From contig NZ_FNOK01000044.1 of the NCBI RefSeq assembly GCF_900106995.1, positions 1 through 64,000 of the forward strand: a stretch of 64,000 nt of DNA, written 5' to 3'. A program made the translations under genes and the position numbers. Of this stretch, positions 15,558 through 24,571 are shown piece after piece. This stretch comes from Saccharopolyspora shandongensis (GTDB lineage: Bacteria > Actinomycetota > Actinomycetes > Mycobacteriales > Pseudonocardiaceae). The stretch's first letter is position 1, and every line of letters starts with the position of its first letter. The notes under the pieces are model-generated. The model did no database searches, was not told the DNA's origin, and saw only the letters and a program-made list of their open reading frames with translations.

Positions 15558-15590
15558 CGAAACCCCGCCGGTGTCGCCGACGGGGTTTCG
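15558..15590 (-). terminator. Hairpin downstream of tRNA-Val
   Basis: CGAAACCCCG (15558-15567) pairs with CGGGGTTTCG (15581-15590), starting 6 bp after the tRNA 3' end. Confidence 0.7.
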
Positions 15591-15595
15591 AGTGG

Positions 15596-15670
<75 letters not shown>

Positions 15671-15738
15671 CGAGCGGCTCGGCCGCTTGCAGGGTTCAGC
15701 TTAGCCGACCCGTGGAAACGGCCGTGCACCGCCCCGCC

Positions 15739-15939
15739 TCACACCTGGCGCTCGAAGGTGACCAGGAGTCCTTCCACCCCGCCCGGGCCGAGCCGCCCCT
15801 TGACGTCGGCCCCGGTGATCGCCTTCAGCTGCCAGCCATCGGCGGCGTGGTCGTTGAGGACCCGCTCCAGCTTGTCGCCCGACATCTTGCCGCCGAGCCA
15901 CTTCTCCCGGAGTTCCACGACCTTGTACTGGTACGGCAT
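15739..15939 (-). CDS. DUF4177 family protein, 66 aa
   Basis: MPYQYKVVELREKW... LERVLNDHAADGWQLKAITG... LLVTFERQ is the whole DUF4177 pattern: a small alpha/beta domain with the conserved LN.....GW.L segment. It is cytosolic and full length for the family. GGAGTG lies 6 nt before the ATG. The function of the family is unknown. It is next to tRNA-Val on the same strand and 65 bp after the SH3-like gene. Confidence 0.85.
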   Translation of the reverse strand: MPYQYKVVELREKWLGGKMSGDKLERVLNDHAADGWQLKAITGADVKGRLGPGGVEGLLVTFERQV

Positions 15940-16004
15940 CGGCACTCCCGTCCGTTCGAAACACGTCCCAGGAGTCCAACGGCGCGCGCCGCCCGCCGGT
16001 TCCG

Positions 16005-16313
16005 TCAGGGATCGCAGGAACTGCCCGGCACGGGCGCCAGGAACTCGGCGGCCGCCCAGCGCGCGCCGCCCAGATCGCGGAAGCCGCCGACCACGTTGGG
16101 CGTCGCCGTCACCTCCTCGCCGTGGCCCAGCCTGCCCACCCGGTCCTCCCCGGAACCGGGCCCGGAGCGGACGTTGAGGACGTCGGCGGTGACGTGGAAT
16201 GCGCACGGCTCGGGCTCCCCGACGCCGAACCCGGCCTGGCCGGTGCCGGCCAGGTAGCTCACCCCGAGCACACCGGCACCGATGAGCAACAACGGACGAG
16301 GCAACAGGAACAC
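16005..16313 (-). CDS. Secreted SH3b-domain protein, 102 aa
   Basis: A hydrophobic N-terminus (about residues 3-24) acts as signal peptide or anchor. The mature part contains FHVTADVLNVRSGPGSGEDRVGRL and WAAAEFLAPV, the typical bacterial SH3 pattern with LNVRSGPG. Two Cys (CAFH near residue 37 and SSC at the end) may form a disulfide. Bacterial SH3 domains usually bind peptidoglycan cross-bridges, so a wall-binding role is likely. Confidence 0.8.
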   Translation of the reverse strand: MFLLPRPLLLIGAGVLGVSYLAGTGQAGFGVGEPEPCAFHVTADVLNVRSGPGSGEDRVGRLGHGEEVTATPNVVGGFRDLGGARWAAAEFLAPVPGSSCDP

Positions 16314-16466
16314 GGCATACCTCCTGGTCCGGCACGGTCAACCCAGCTATAACCGGCCGGGCGGCGACCGCGGAACCCCGGGCACCCGTCGGCACGGCCG
16401 GTTCAGCGACTCGGGTGTCGCCCGCCCGACCCCCGTGCGCGGGCGGTAGTCCGGTTGAATCCCGGC

Positions 16467-16820
16467 ATGCCCGCACGCTTCAAGGACCTCGCACTGGACG
16501 CGCTCGACCACCAGGCGTTGGCGGACTGGTGGTGCCGAGCGATCGGCTACGTCCGCCGGGACAGCCTCGCCGACGCCGGCGAACGCCCCGCCGAGTGGCC
16601 GGTGCCGATCGTCGACCCGGCCGGCGTCGGTCCGCTGATCTGGCTGAACCCGGTGCGCGAGCCGAAGAACGGCAAGAACCGGATGCACCTCGACGTCGTC
16701 GGCGACCGCGACGGACTGCTCGCGCTGGGCGCGACCCTGGTCCGGGCCAGGGACGAGGAGATCGGCTGGGACATCCTCGCCGACCCCGAGGGAAACGAGT
16801 TCTGCGCCTTCGCCCCCTGA
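16467..16820 (+). CDS. VOC/glyoxalase-like protein, 117 aa
   Basis: It starts MPARFKDLALDALDHQALADWWCRAIGY and ends WDILADPEGNEFCAFAP, the layout of the glyoxalase-like (VOC) domain widespread in actinobacteria. KNRMHLDV supplies the internal His and EGNEF the Glu that bind metal in many members. Single domain; no partner gene. It ends 7 bp before the stop of the convergent oxidoreductase. The Shine-Dalgarno is weak; a TTG 12 bp upstream is an alternative start. Substrate unknown. Confidence 0.8.
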   Translation: MPARFKDLALDALDHQALADWWCRAIGYVRRDSLADAGERPAEWPVPIVDPAGVGPLIWLNPVREPKNGKNRMHLDVVGDRDGLLALGATLVRARDEEIGWDILADPEGNEFCAFAP

Positions 16821-16827
16821 GCGCCGG

Positions 16828-17736
16828 CTACCTCTGGACGAGCGCCGCCAGCTCGCGCCACTGGGACATCGGCAGTTCGCCCGGCGTCGCCGTCAGGACC
16901 TGCAGGCAGACGTGGTCGGCGCCGGCCTGGAAGTGCTCCCGCACCCGTTCGGCGATGCTCTCGATGTCGCCGCCTGCGACGACCGCGTCGACCAGCCGGT
17001 CGCTGCCGCCGTCGGCGAGGTCCGCTTCGCCGAAGCCGAGCCGCAGCAGGTTGTTCCGCTGGTGCGGGGCCTGCAGGTAGCCGCCGACGTGCTCGCGCTG
17101 CGTCCGGCGCGCCCGCTCCCGGTCCGGGTCGAGCACGACGGCCTGCTCGACCGCGAGGTACGCCTCCGGGCCCATGCGTTCGCGCGCCATCGCGGTGTGC
17201 GCGACGGGCACGAAGTAGGTGTGCGCTCCCCAGGTGCGTTCGACGGCCAGGTCGAGCATCTTCGGCCCCAGCGCGGCGAGGAGTCGTCGGGGCGGCACCG
17301 CTGCCGCCACGGCGTTGAGCGGAACCTCGTCCAGGTTGTCGAGGTAGTCGCGCATGCTCGACACCGGCTTGCCGCTGAAGGGGATGCGGTAGCCGACGAA
17401 CGCGGTCGGCGAGCCGGGAACCCGGTGTCCGCCGAGGCCGAGCACGAACCGGCCCGGGTGCTGCTCGCCGAGCGAGCGTTCGGCGGCCGCCATGGCGATC
17501 GGATCTCGCAGGTAGATGTTCGCGATACCGGTCGCCACCGCGATTCGCTCCGTCGCACCGAGCAGCAGCGCGGCCTGGGACACCGCATCCCGGCCGAACG
17601 CTTCCCCGAACCACACCGTGCCGTAGCCCAGTTCCTCCAGTTCCGCCGCGGCATCGCGGACCCGCGCGGCGGGGTGCGGATCGAACGCGAACGTCCAGAT
17701 TCCGAGCCTGCCGAGGTCGTGCTGCGTGTGGGACAT
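16828..17736 (-). CDS. LLM-class F420-dependent oxidoreductase, 302 aa
   Basis: A luciferase-like TIM-barrel protein: GIWTFAFD at the start, ELGYGTVWFGEAFG, IAVATGIANIYLRDP and GRFVLGLGGHR are the standard strand motifs. This set fits the F420-dependent probable oxidoreductase subfamily (TIGR03620-like). The reaction is probably a hydride transfer on an unidentified substrate. GGAGA precedes the ATG. It is divergent from a TetR regulator, and its promoter -10 overlaps a TTATCC-G-GGATAA palindrome, so the TetR protein very likely represses it. Confidence 0.88.
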   Translation of the reverse strand: MSHTQHDLGRLGIWTFAFDPHPAARVRDAAAELEELGYGTVWFGEAFGRDAVSQAALLLGATERIAVATGIANIYLRDPIAMAAAERSLGEQHPGRFVLGLGGHRVPGSPTAFVGYRIPFSGKPVSSMRDYLDNLDEVPLNAVAAAVPPRRLLAALGPKMLDLAVERTWGAHTYFVPVAHTAMARERMGPEAYLAVEQAVVLDPDRERARRTQREHVGGYLQAPHQRNNLLRLGFGEADLADGGSDRLVDAVVAGGDIESIAERVREHFQAGADHVCLQVLTATPGELPMSQWRELAALVQR

Positions 17737-17773
17737 GTTCTCGCGTCTCCGATTAAGCTGAGGCGACCTCCGG

Positions 17774-17786
17774 TTATCCGGGATAA
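17774..17786. promoter_or_regulatory. TetR operator TTATCC-G-GGATAA
   Basis: A perfect 6-bp inverted repeat with a 1-bp centre, with looser CCTCC/GGAGG extensions on both sides. It overlaps the -10 of the divergent oxidoreductase promoter. Confidence 0.65.
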
Positions 17787-17811
17787 TACGGAGGAAGCCT
17801 CCGCTTGGCAA
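17783..17811 (-). promoter_or_regulatory. Promoter of the F420-type oxidoreductase
   Basis: On the minus strand TTGCCA (17806-17811), a 17-bp spacer and TATTAT (17783-17788). This is close to consensus and directly overlaps the TetR operator. Confidence 0.65.
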
Positions 17812-17834
17812 CGATTTTCCCGATAGGTGAGGAC

Positions 17835-18392
17835 ATGACGACCGAGCGACGCCCGATGCGGGCCGACGCGCGCCGGAACTACGAACGACTGCTCGCGGAG
17901 GCCGAGGCCGCCTTCCGCGAGCACGGCACCGACGCTTCGCTGGAGGAGATCGCGCGCAGCGCCGGAGTCGGCATCGGCACCCTCTACCGGCACTTCCCGA
18001 CGCGGGAGGCGCTGCTCGAAGCACTGCTGCACGACCGCTTCGCCACGCTGTGCGAGATGGGCGCCGACCTGCTGGGCGCGAAGTCGCCGCGGGCCGCGCT
18101 GATCACCTGGCTGCGGGAGTTCGCGAAGTCGTCGAACAGGTACCAGGGGCTGCCCGCTTCGGTGGTGGCGACGCTGAACGACGAGGAATCGCGGCTCTAC
18201 TCGTCCTGCCATGCGATGCGAGAGGCGGGGGAAAAGCTGCTCGTGCGCGCCCAGCAGGCCGGCGAGGTCCGCCCCGATCTCCTGGCGAACGAGCTCCTGC
18301 TGCTGGTGGCGTCGATCTCGTGGGCCAGCGAGCACAGCCCGAACAGCATCGACCGCTTCCTGACGCTGCTGGTCGAGGGCATCCGGCCCTGA
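17835..18392 (+). CDS. TetR-family regulator, 185 aa
   Basis: Residues about 10-60 form the TetR helix-turn-helix (RNYERLLAEAEAAFREHGTDASLEEIARSAGVG then IGTLYRHFPTREALL). The C-terminal helical ligand domain contains WLREFAKSSNRYQGLP. The ATG at 17835 follows GTGAGG. It is divergent from the F420-type oxidoreductase, with one clear palindrome between the two. Local autoregulation and repression of the oxidoreductase are the simplest reading. Confidence 0.9.
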   Translation: MTTERRPMRADARRNYERLLAEAEAAFREHGTDASLEEIARSAGVGIGTLYRHFPTREALLEALLHDRFATLCEMGADLLGAKSPRAALITWLREFAKSSNRYQGLPASVVATLNDEESRLYSSCHAMREAGEKLLVRAQQAGEVRPDLLANELLLLVASISWASEHSPNSIDRFLTLLVEGIRP

Positions 18393-18415
18393 GCCGCGCC
18401 TGCCTGGAAGCGGAA

Positions 18416-18445
18416 AACGCCGCCCCCCTGGTGGGGAGCGGCGTT
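18416..18445. terminator. Bidirectional terminator between tetR and icd
   Basis: AACGCCGC (18416-18423) and GCGGCGTT (18438-18445) with an inner CCCC/GGGG stem, between two convergent genes. Confidence 0.8.
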
Positions 18446-18459
18446 CGCGGTGCGGAAGA

Positions 18460-19680
18460 TCAGCGGTCGGCCATCTTCTTCTGGAGGTTCTCGTCCAGCG
18501 TCGCGAGGAACTCCTCGGTGGTCTGGAACGCCTGGTCGCCGCCGACGAGCAGCGCCAGGTCCTTGGTCATCTTGCCGCTCTCGACGGTCTCGATGACGAC
18601 CTTCTCCAGCGTGTCGGCGAAGCCGACGACCTCCGGGGTCGAGTCCAGCTTGCCCCGGTGCTGCAGGCCACGGGTCCAGGCGAAGATCGACGCGATCGGG
18701 TTGGTCGAGGTGGGCTTGCCCTGCTGGTGCTGGCGGTAGTGGCGGGTGACCGTGCCGTGCGCGGCCTCGGCCTCCACCTTGCCGTCGGCGGTCATCAGGA
18801 CCGAGGTCATCAGACCCAGCGAGCCGAAGCCCTGCGCCACGGTGTCGGACTGCACGTCACCGTCGTAGTTCTTGCAGGCCCAGACGTAGCCGCCCTCCCA
18901 CTTCAGGGCGCTGGCGACCATGTCGTCGATCAGCCGGTGCTCGTAGGTGATGCCCTTGGCGTCGAACTCGGCCTTGTACTCGTTGTCGAAGATCTCCTGG
19001 AACACGTCCTTGAACATGCCGTCGTAGGCCTTGAGGATCGTGTTCTTGGTCGACATGTAGACCGGGTAGTTGCGCTCCAGGCCGTAGCGGAACGACGCGC
19101 GGGCGAACTCCTCGATGGACTTGCGGTAGTTGTACATGCCCATCGCGACGCCGCCGTCTTCGCCGAACTTGGCGATCTCGAACTCGATCGGCTCGCCGCC
19201 GTCCTCCGGCGTGTACGTCATCGTGACCGTGCCCGGGCCGGGGACCTTGAAGTCGCTGGCCTTGTACTGGTCACCGTGCGCGTGACGGCCGATGACGATC
19301 GGCTTGGTCCAGGTCGGCACGTAGCGCGGGATGTTGGAGATCACGATCGGCTCGCGGAAGATGACGCCGCCGAGGATGTTGCGGATCGTCCCGTTCGGGC
19401 TCCGCCACATCTTCTTCAGGTCGAACTCCTCCACGCGGGCCTCGTCCGGCGTGATGGTGGCGCACTTCACGCCGACGCCGTGCTTGGCGATGGCGTTGGC
19501 CGCGTCGACCGTGACCTGGTCGTCGGTGGCGTCCCGGTGCTCGATGCCGAGGTCGTAGTAGTCGAGGTTGATGTCCAGGTACGGGTGGATCAGCTTGTCC
19601 TTGATGAAGGACCAGATGATCCTGGTCATCTCATCGCCGTCGAGCTCGGCTACGGTGCCCTGGACCTTGATCTTGCTCAT
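18460..19680 (-). CDS. icd: NADP-dependent isocitrate dehydrogenase, 406 aa
   Basis: The sequence follows the dimeric, eukaryote-like (type II) [49 protein letters not shown] (the isocitrate-binding SxN segment), [10 protein letters not shown] and [11 protein letters not shown] for NADP contacts. The length is the family norm. It catalyses oxidative decarboxylation of isocitrate to 2-oxoglutarate in the TCA cycle. AGGAG lies about 11 nt before the ATG. It is divergent from a membrane hydrolase gene with a 204-bp promoter region between. Confidence 0.96.
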   Translation of the reverse strand: MSKIKVQGTVAELDGDEMTRIIWSFIKDKLIHPYLDINLDYYDLGIEHRDATDDQVTVDAANAIAKHGVGVKCATITPDEARVEEFDLKKMWRSPNGTIRNILGGVIFREPIVISNIPRYVPTWTKPIVIGRHAHGDQYKASDFKVPGPGTVTMTYTPEDGGEPIEFEIAKFGEDGGVAMGMYNYRKSIEEFARASFRYGLERNYPVYMSTKNTILKAYDGMFKDVFQEIFDNEYKAEFDAKGITYEHRLIDDMVASALKWEGGYVWACKNYDGDVQSDTVAQGFGSLGLMTSVLMTADGKVEAEAAHGTVTRHYRQHQQGKPTSTNPIASIFAWTRGLQHRGKLDSTPEVVGFADTLEKVVIETVESGKMTKDLALLVGGDQAFQTTEEFLATLDENLQKKMADR

Positions 19681-19884
19681 GTGGCGGGGTGCTCCTCTCG
19701 CGAGAATGCAAGCGGTACAAGCGTACTGCTATCGGCTTCGATTGTGCCTTGCCCCCGCCGTCCGCCACCACCCCGGCGGACGCGCGTTGCGCCACTGTTC
19801 CCGGCCTCGACCGGGTGTCGTGATCTTCTTCTACGCTCGACATCCGACTGAGCGATCTTTGGCTGGGCGATCTTGGAGGGGGCC

Positions 19885-20715
19885 GTGGCGACCGGACCGA
19901 CGCACGCGATGAGCGGGGTGGCTGCTTGGGCGGCAGTGACCGCCCTGGCCGACACTCACGCGCTGGGACAATTATCCCCGAAGACCTGGGTGGTCGGGGC
20001 CACGCTTTCCGCCGGGGCGGCGCTGCTGCCCGACATCGACCACCCCAAGTCGACGGTGGCCAGCACCTTCGGCGCCGTCTCACGCGGCGCGTCGGCCGGG
20101 ATCAGCGGCTTCAGCGGCTTCATCTACCGGCTGACCCGCACCAAGCACGACAGCAACCGGGAGGGCACCCACCGCGGCTTCACCCACACCGTCGTCTTCG
20201 CCGCGCTCGCCGGGCTGATCACCACGGCCATCGTGCAGACCAGCCAGGGCGCCGCGCTCGGCGTGCTGATGTTCTTCTTCGCCGGGCTCGCGGTCCGCGG
20301 GCTCCTGCACACCTGGTCGTCCAGCAAGGACGCGCTGATGATCACGGTGGCCTCGGTGCTGCTCACCCTCGCCTGCTGGGCCTGGGCCGGCGACCAGCCC
20401 ACCAACGCCGCGGCCTTCGGGGTGGCGGTGATGATCGGCTGCATCGCGCACTTCATCGGCGACGCGATCACCGAGCAGGGCTGCCCGATGCTCTGGCCGG
20501 TGCCGCTGAGCGGCAAGACCTGGTATCCGGTGGCGCCGCCGAAGCCGATGCGGATGCGCACCGGCGGCAAGGTGGAGATGGTGTTCGTCGGCCCGGGCCT
20601 GACGATCGCCGCGGTCGTGCTGAGCGCCGTCGTCCTCTACCGGATCGGCGCGGCCCCGTGGATCGCCCAGCTCGACCTGCCGCCCGAGATCATGGCCTGG
20701 ATCTCGCCGTCCTGA
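19885..20715 (+). CDS. YdjM-type inner-membrane metal-dependent hydrolase, 276 aa
   Basis: The pattern HAMSGVAAW, LLPDIDHPKST and HRGFTHTVVFA with later HFIGDAIT matches the LexA-binding, inner-membrane-associated putative hydrolase family (YdjM/DUF457). The His and Asp residues are placed like a metal site. Five or six hydrophobic segments lie between about residues 25 and 265. GGAGGGG precedes the GTG at 19885; a TTG 12 bp upstream is less likely. The substrate is unknown, possibly a membrane lipid. Confidence 0.85.
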   Translation: MATGPTHAMSGVAAWAAVTALADTHALGQLSPKTWVVGATLSAGAALLPDIDHPKSTVASTFGAVSRGASAGISGFSGFIYRLTRTKHDSNREGTHRGFTHTVVFAALAGLITTAIVQTSQGAALGVLMFFFAGLAVRGLLHTWSSSKDALMITVASVLLTLACWAWAGDQPTNAAAFGVAVMIGCIAHFIGDAITEQGCPMLWPVPLSGKTWYPVAPPKPMRMRTGGKVEMVFVGPGLTIAAVVLSAVVLYRIGAAPWIAQLDLPPEIMAWISPS

Positions 20716-20853
20716 CCCGTCTCGCTCCCGGATCCACGGGATTTCGCCGATCTCGAGCTCGTTGGATGCGACATTTCGCCCATCGCTCGTTCCGGGGTCG
20801 ATAGGGTACAAGAGCGGCATCACTTCGATGCCGCCCGAAGCCCCGGAGGGAAG

Positions 20854-21282
20854 ATGCGAGCTCGAAAGAGGTTCGTGGTGGCAGCCCTGGCGCTGCCGCT
20901 GCTGACCGGCCTCGCCGCGTGCGGCCAGGTTCAGGAGGTTCAGCAGGGCCTGCAGAACGCCGACGAGCAGATCCAGCAGGCGCAGCAGAACCTGGATTCG
21001 ATTTCCGCCTGCGCGCAGGCGATCAACGTCGCGAGCTTCATGCCCAACTTCGCCAACCCGCAACAGGCGAAGGCCGACGCGGAGGCGAAGGCCGAAGAGC
21101 TGCGCAAGCTGGCCGATCAGACGGCCGACCAGACGCTGCGCCAGAACCTCCTCGAGGTCGAGCAGTCCGTGCAACGCGTCGCCTCCGGCGAGATCACGCT
21201 GGAGGCGAGCGCGGAGTGGACCACCGCCCAGCTCGAGCGGTACCAGCAGGTGACCACCACCTGCTCGCAGATCGGCAACTGA
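20854..21282 (+). CDS. Lipoprotein with coiled-coil region, 142 aa
   Basis: The N-terminus MRARKRFVVAALALPLLTGLAACG has a lipobox LAAC at residues 20-23, so the protein should be lipid-anchored at the outer face of the membrane. The mature part has Gln-rich heptads (VQEVQQGLQNADEQIQQAQQN) followed by an alpha-helical segment with two Cys (ISAC near residue 53, TTCS near 137). I do not recognise a named family. The ATG follows GGAGGGAAG. It stands alone, with no operon partner. Confidence 0.75.
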   Translation: MRARKRFVVAALALPLLTGLAACGQVQEVQQGLQNADEQIQQAQQNLDSISACAQAINVASFMPNFANPQQAKADAEAKAEELRKLADQTADQTLRQNLLEVEQSVQRVASGEITLEASAEWTTAQLERYQQVTTTCSQIGN

Positions 21283-21362
21283 GGCGAACACTCACACCTC
21301 CGCGGCGCACCCGATGCGCGGTGTGGCCCCGGTCACCTAGTCTGGGACCGCGGAGGTGATGG

Positions 21363-21566
21363 GTGATGAAAGCAGCCGTTGGTGATCGACTGCACGTGCA
21401 CAGCAGGCACGTCGACGAGGCCGACCAGGTCGCCGAGATCCTGGAGGTCCGCGGCGAGGACGGCGCCCCGCCGTACAAGGTCCGGTTCAAGGACGGCCAC
21501 GAGGGCCTGGTCTACCCGGGCGGCGATTGCTCGATCGAGACTCCCCGTCCCCGCGAAGGGGACTGA
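21363..21566 (+). CDS. DUF1918 protein, 67 aa
   Basis: MKAAVGDRLHVHSRHVDEADQVAEILEVRGEDGAPPYKVRF and GHEGLVYPGGDC match DUF1918, a short actinobacterial domain of SH3-like fold with unknown function. Either the GTG at 21363 or the ATG at 21366 may start it; GGAGGTGA is upstream of both. Cytosolic. Full length for the family. Confidence 0.85.
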   Translation: MMKAAVGDRLHVHSRHVDEADQVAEILEVRGEDGAPPYKVRFKDGHEGLVYPGGDCSIETPRPREGD

Positions 21567-21690
21567 CCCGCTCGGCCGCTCCGCCGCACAGGACGGCGGA
21601 GCCGCCCGAATCGCGCCGCCGCGGCTCCTCCGGGCGTTGCCTCGCAGCTCCAGACCTCTCCCCCAAGCCGAGGCACCCCGAGGAGCCGCC

Positions 21691-22371
21691 TCATTGCCAG
21701 GGCTGGTCGAGCACCGATTCCAGCTCCGCCCGGAACAGCGGTTCCGGGTCGACGAGCATCCCGCCGAACTGCCCCTCCACTTCGAGGCTGATCAAGCCGT
21801 GCATCCGCGACCAGGCCAGCAGCGCTCGCTGCAGGACGGCCGGCGGGAGCGGTGATCCGCCGCGCCGCTCGCGCCAGGCGGTGAGCTGCCGGTCGAACGC
21901 GGTGCGTTCCGCGGGCAGCCCTCCAGGAGCCAGGTCGGCGACGGCGTCGACGACGGGCCGGAAGGCCCGGTCGGCGAGGTCGATGGTGAGCTCCGGGGCC
22001 CGGAAGCCCGGCACCGGCGTGCCGAACAGCAGCAGGTACCGGTGCGGCTGCGCCAGCGCCCAGGACCTGAACCGGGCGCCGAGTTCGCGGAACCTCGTCG
22101 CGGGTTCCGCGCCGCGATGCGCTTGCGCCGCCGCCTCCATCGCGTCGCCGAGGTCGTTGTAGGCGTCCACGACCAGATCGGTCAGCAGCGCGTCCCGGCT
22201 CTCGAAGTACCGGTACAGCGCGGGGCCGGTGACGCCCATCCGCTTCGCGATCGCGTTCACCGAGATCCCCGCCGGTCCCGATTCGGCGAGCTGGTCGAGC
22301 GCGACCTGCTTGGCCTCGTTGCGGGTCCGCTCCCGGAACCGCTCTCGCGGGCTGCGCGGCGCTGCGTCCAT
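21691..22371 (-). CDS. TetR-family regulator, 226 aa
   Basis: The helix-turn-helix is at about residues 15-62 (NEAKQVALDQLAESGPAGISVNAIAKRMGVT then GPALYRYFESRDALLTDL). The C-terminal part resembles the TetR_C_33/WHG-type ligand domain (PHRYLLLFGTPVPGF). The ATG at 22371 follows GAGGGGAC. It is divergent from a quinone-oxidoreductase-like gene, and TGTTA/TAACA repeats lie between them, so it probably controls that gene and itself. Confidence 0.9.
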   Translation of the reverse strand: MDAAPRSPRERFRERTRNEAKQVALDQLAESGPAGISVNAIAKRMGVTGPALYRYFESRDALLTDLVVDAYNDLGDAMEAAAQAHRGAEPATRFRELGARFRSWALAQPHRYLLLFGTPVPGFRAPELTIDLADRAFRPVVDAVADLAPGGLPAERTAFDRQLTAWRERRGGSPLPPAVLQRALLAWSRMHGLISLEVEGQFGGMLVDPEPLFRAELESVLDQPWQ

Positions 22372-22395
22372 GTCCCCTCCTCTTGACACGCCCAC

Positions 22396-22450
22396 CGTAA
22401 CAGGCTCATAGTTATGTTATAGATTCTAACAATCAAACGAACTTGTTACG
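22396..22450. promoter_or_regulatory. TGTTA/TAACA operator region
   Basis: A central TGTTATAGATTCTAACA (22415-22431, 5-bp arms) is flanked by CGTAACA (22396-22402) and its complement TGTTACG (22444-22450). TTGACA at 22383-22388 is the likely -35 for the plus-strand gene. Several half-sites suggest cooperative TetR binding. Confidence 0.6.
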
Positions 22451-22460
22451 AGGAGTCGGC

Positions 22461-23558
22461 ATGGGCATCCCCACCACCGGAACCGAGATCGCGCTCACCG
22501 GCCTCGGCGGGACCGAAGTCGTCACCACGCGGCGCAGCGCGCCGCCCGCGCCGGGACCGCACGGCGTGCTGGTCCGGGTCGAAGCCACCGGGGTGTCCTT
22601 CGCCGAGGTGCAGATGCTGCGCGGGCGCTACCCGGCGCAGCCGAAGTTCCCGTTCGTGCCCGGCTACGACCTGGTCGGCGAGATCGTCGCGGTCGGCTCG
22701 GCGGTCACCGGGTGGCGGCCGGGCCAGCGGGTCGCGGCCATGCCGCGCACCGGCGCGTGGGCCGAGTACGCCGAAGTCCGGGATGCCGAACTGGTTTCCG
22801 TGCCGGACGGGGTCGATGCCGGCGACGCGGCGGCGATGATCCTCAACGGCGTCACCGCCTGGCAGCTGCTGCACCGCGCCGCGAAGATCCGAAGTGGACA
22901 GACGGTGCTGGTGCACGGCGTCGGCGGCGGTGTCGGCGTCCTGCTGGCGAAGCTCGGCGTCGCGGCCGGCGTCCGGGTGATCGGGACGGCGTCCGCGAGC
23001 CGGCACGAAGCGCTGCGGGACATCGGCATCGAGCTCATCGACCACCGCACCGAGGACGTCGACGCCCGCGTGGCCGAGCTCGCGCCCGGCGGCGTGGACG
23101 CCATCTTCGACCCGCTCGGCCCGGAAAGCCTGGACCGGTCCTGGCGACTCCTCGCACCGGGTGGCTCGCTGCACGCCTACGGCAGTTCGGCGACGCTGCA
23201 CGACGCCGGGCCGTGGTGGCGGCCCTACCTGGGCCTGACCCGGCGGCTCGCCCGATGGGAGCTGGCGCGGCTGCTCGGGCGCACCGGCGGCCGGCGCGCC
23301 CGGATGTACTACATCAGGCCGAACGCGCAGTTCCGAACGGACCTGACCGAGCTGTTCCGAATGGTCGCCAGTGGACAGTTGCGGCCGCTGGTCGCCGAGC
23401 GGCTGCCGCTGGAATCCGCGGCACGCGCGCTCGACCTGCACATCTCGGGCAGCCGCACCGGCCGAATCCTGCTGATCCCGGGACTTCCCGGATCTCGCCG
23501 GGGCGTGACCGCCGCGGGCTGCGCACGCCACGCGAAACCGGTCGAGGCCAGGCTCTAA
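22461..23558 (+). CDS. MDR-family zinc-independent oxidoreductase (quinone reductase-like), 365 aa
   Basis: The N-terminal GroES-like part contains VRVEATGVSFAEVQMLRGRYPAQPKFPFVPGYDLVGEIVAVG. The Rossmann motif is VLVHGVGGGVGVLLAKLG. The usual catalytic zinc ligands of alcohol dehydrogenases are absent, so it belongs with NADPH:quinone reductases and enoyl reductases. AGGAG precedes the ATG at 22461. It is divergent from a TetR regulator that probably responds to a toxic or xenobiotic substrate. The last 25 residues are basic and unusual for the family. Confidence 0.87.
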   Translation: MGIPTTGTEIALTGLGGTEVVTTRRSAPPAPGPHGVLVRVEATGVSFAEVQMLRGRYPAQPKFPFVPGYDLVGEIVAVGSAVTGWRPGQRVAAMPRTGAWAEYAEVRDAELVSVPDGVDAGDAAAMILNGVTAWQLLHRAAKIRSGQTVLVHGVGGGVGVLLAKLGVAAGVRVIGTASASRHEALRDIGIELIDHRTEDVDARVAELAPGGVDAIFDPLGPESLDRSWRLLAPGGSLHAYGSSATLHDAGPWWRPYLGLTRRLARWELARLLGRTGGRRARMYYIRPNAQFRTDLTELFRMVASGQLRPLVAERLPLESAARALDLHISGSRTGRILLIPGLPGSRRGVTAAGCARHAKPVEARL

Positions 23559-23599
23559 GGTGGTCCGCGACGAGGGGCGTCTGCCTAGGAGGCGGTGAA

Positions 23600-24436
23600 G
23601 TGTTGCGAGACGACCGGCAAGCGGGGGCTCCTGCCGACCTGTCCGCGGTTTTCGGCACCGGTGCAGGGGTTTCCGTCCCGCTACCGCCCGGCGAGGTCCT
23701 GACCGAGCAGACCACCCTCACCGACAACCCCGACCCGCTGTGCTGGATCAGCGACGACGCCCCGGCGCCGCAGCTCGTCGCCGCGCTTCGCGCCGAGCAC
23801 CGCGTCACCGGGCTGTGGCCGCTGCTGCTGTGCGACAGCGACGAGGTCTACGGGGAGCGGTGCACGGTCGGCGTCGTGCCACCGGAACCGCTGGAGCACA
23901 TCGACCGCTGGCGGGTGGTCGACGTGATGGCCCGGATCTGGGACGGCTTGGTGCAGGCCGACGACGAGCTCGGCCCGGCGTACGACCTGGAAGTCCTGGC
24001 ACCGTTCGACTACAACTGCCCGGGGCCGGCGCGGGGCGGGAACCTGCTGGCGGATCCGGACGTCCTGGCCAACCAGCAGCTGCCGCGCTTCATCGACGCC
24101 GACACCCGGCTCGCGCTCATCCCGGTGCGGCGCGGCGCGGACGTGCTGACGGCGCTGGGCTGGTCCGGCGCGGCGAACCACGTGTCGCGCACGGCCGGGC
24201 TCTCGGCGATGGCCCGCAGCTGGGAGGAGCGGTTCGGGGCGCGCCTGCTGCGCCTCGGCCCGGACCGGCTGGACCTGAGCGTGGCGGCACCGCCGCAGGA
24301 CTCGGACCACGCCGCGGCCGTCGCGGCAGAGCACTGGACCTTCTGCCCGGACCGGATCCTGCAGGAGACGGGCACCCTCGAGGCCTACGCCCAGGAGATC
24401 CGCGGCCGCCGCACCTGGTCCTTCTGGTGGGAGTGA
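23600..24436 (+). CDS. DUF4253 domain protein, 278 aa
   Basis: The C-terminal part fits DUF4253: ARLLRLGPDRLDLSVAAPP, AEHWTFCPDRILQ and the ending RRTWSFWWE are the conserved pieces. Cytosolic, no signal. The GTG at 23600 was chosen because AGGAGG lies 7 nt upstream; the frame stays open further upstream but overlaps the preceding gene. Members often occur near toxin or immunity loci, but nothing next to it supports such a role here. Confidence 0.8.
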   Translation: MLRDDRQAGAPADLSAVFGTGAGVSVPLPPGEVLTEQTTLTDNPDPLCWISDDAPAPQLVAALRAEHRVTGLWPLLLCDSDEVYGERCTVGVVPPEPLEHIDRWRVVDVMARIWDGLVQADDELGPAYDLEVLAPFDYNCPGPARGGNLLADPDVLANQQLPRFIDADTRLALIPVRRGADVLTALGWSGAANHVSRTAGLSAMARSWEERFGARLLRLGPDRLDLSVAAPPQDSDHAAAVAAEHWTFCPDRILQETGTLEAYAQEIRGRRTWSFWWE

Positions 24437-24465
24437 GCGCGGGGCTCCGTTCTGCCGGCAACGAG

Positions 24466-24511
24466 CTCGTGAGTGTTCTTGGTTGCCATGGCGACCAAAG
24501 ACACTCACGAG
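24466..24511. repeat. Long near-perfect hairpin, repeat-type terminator
   Basis: CTCGTGAGTGT (24466-24476) and ACACTCACGAG (24501-24511) enclose a second stem TTGGT/ACCAA with CCATGG at the centre. It lies between convergent genes (DUF4253 and phnE). Hairpins with GAGTGT arms recur in Pseudonocardiales intergenic regions as I recall, so this may be a dispersed repeat acting as terminator. Confidence 0.65.
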
Positions 24512-24571
24512 AGTTGACCTGCGAAAACCCGCTCGGGCGCCGTGTACCGCCGACACCCGTCCGGGGCACCC

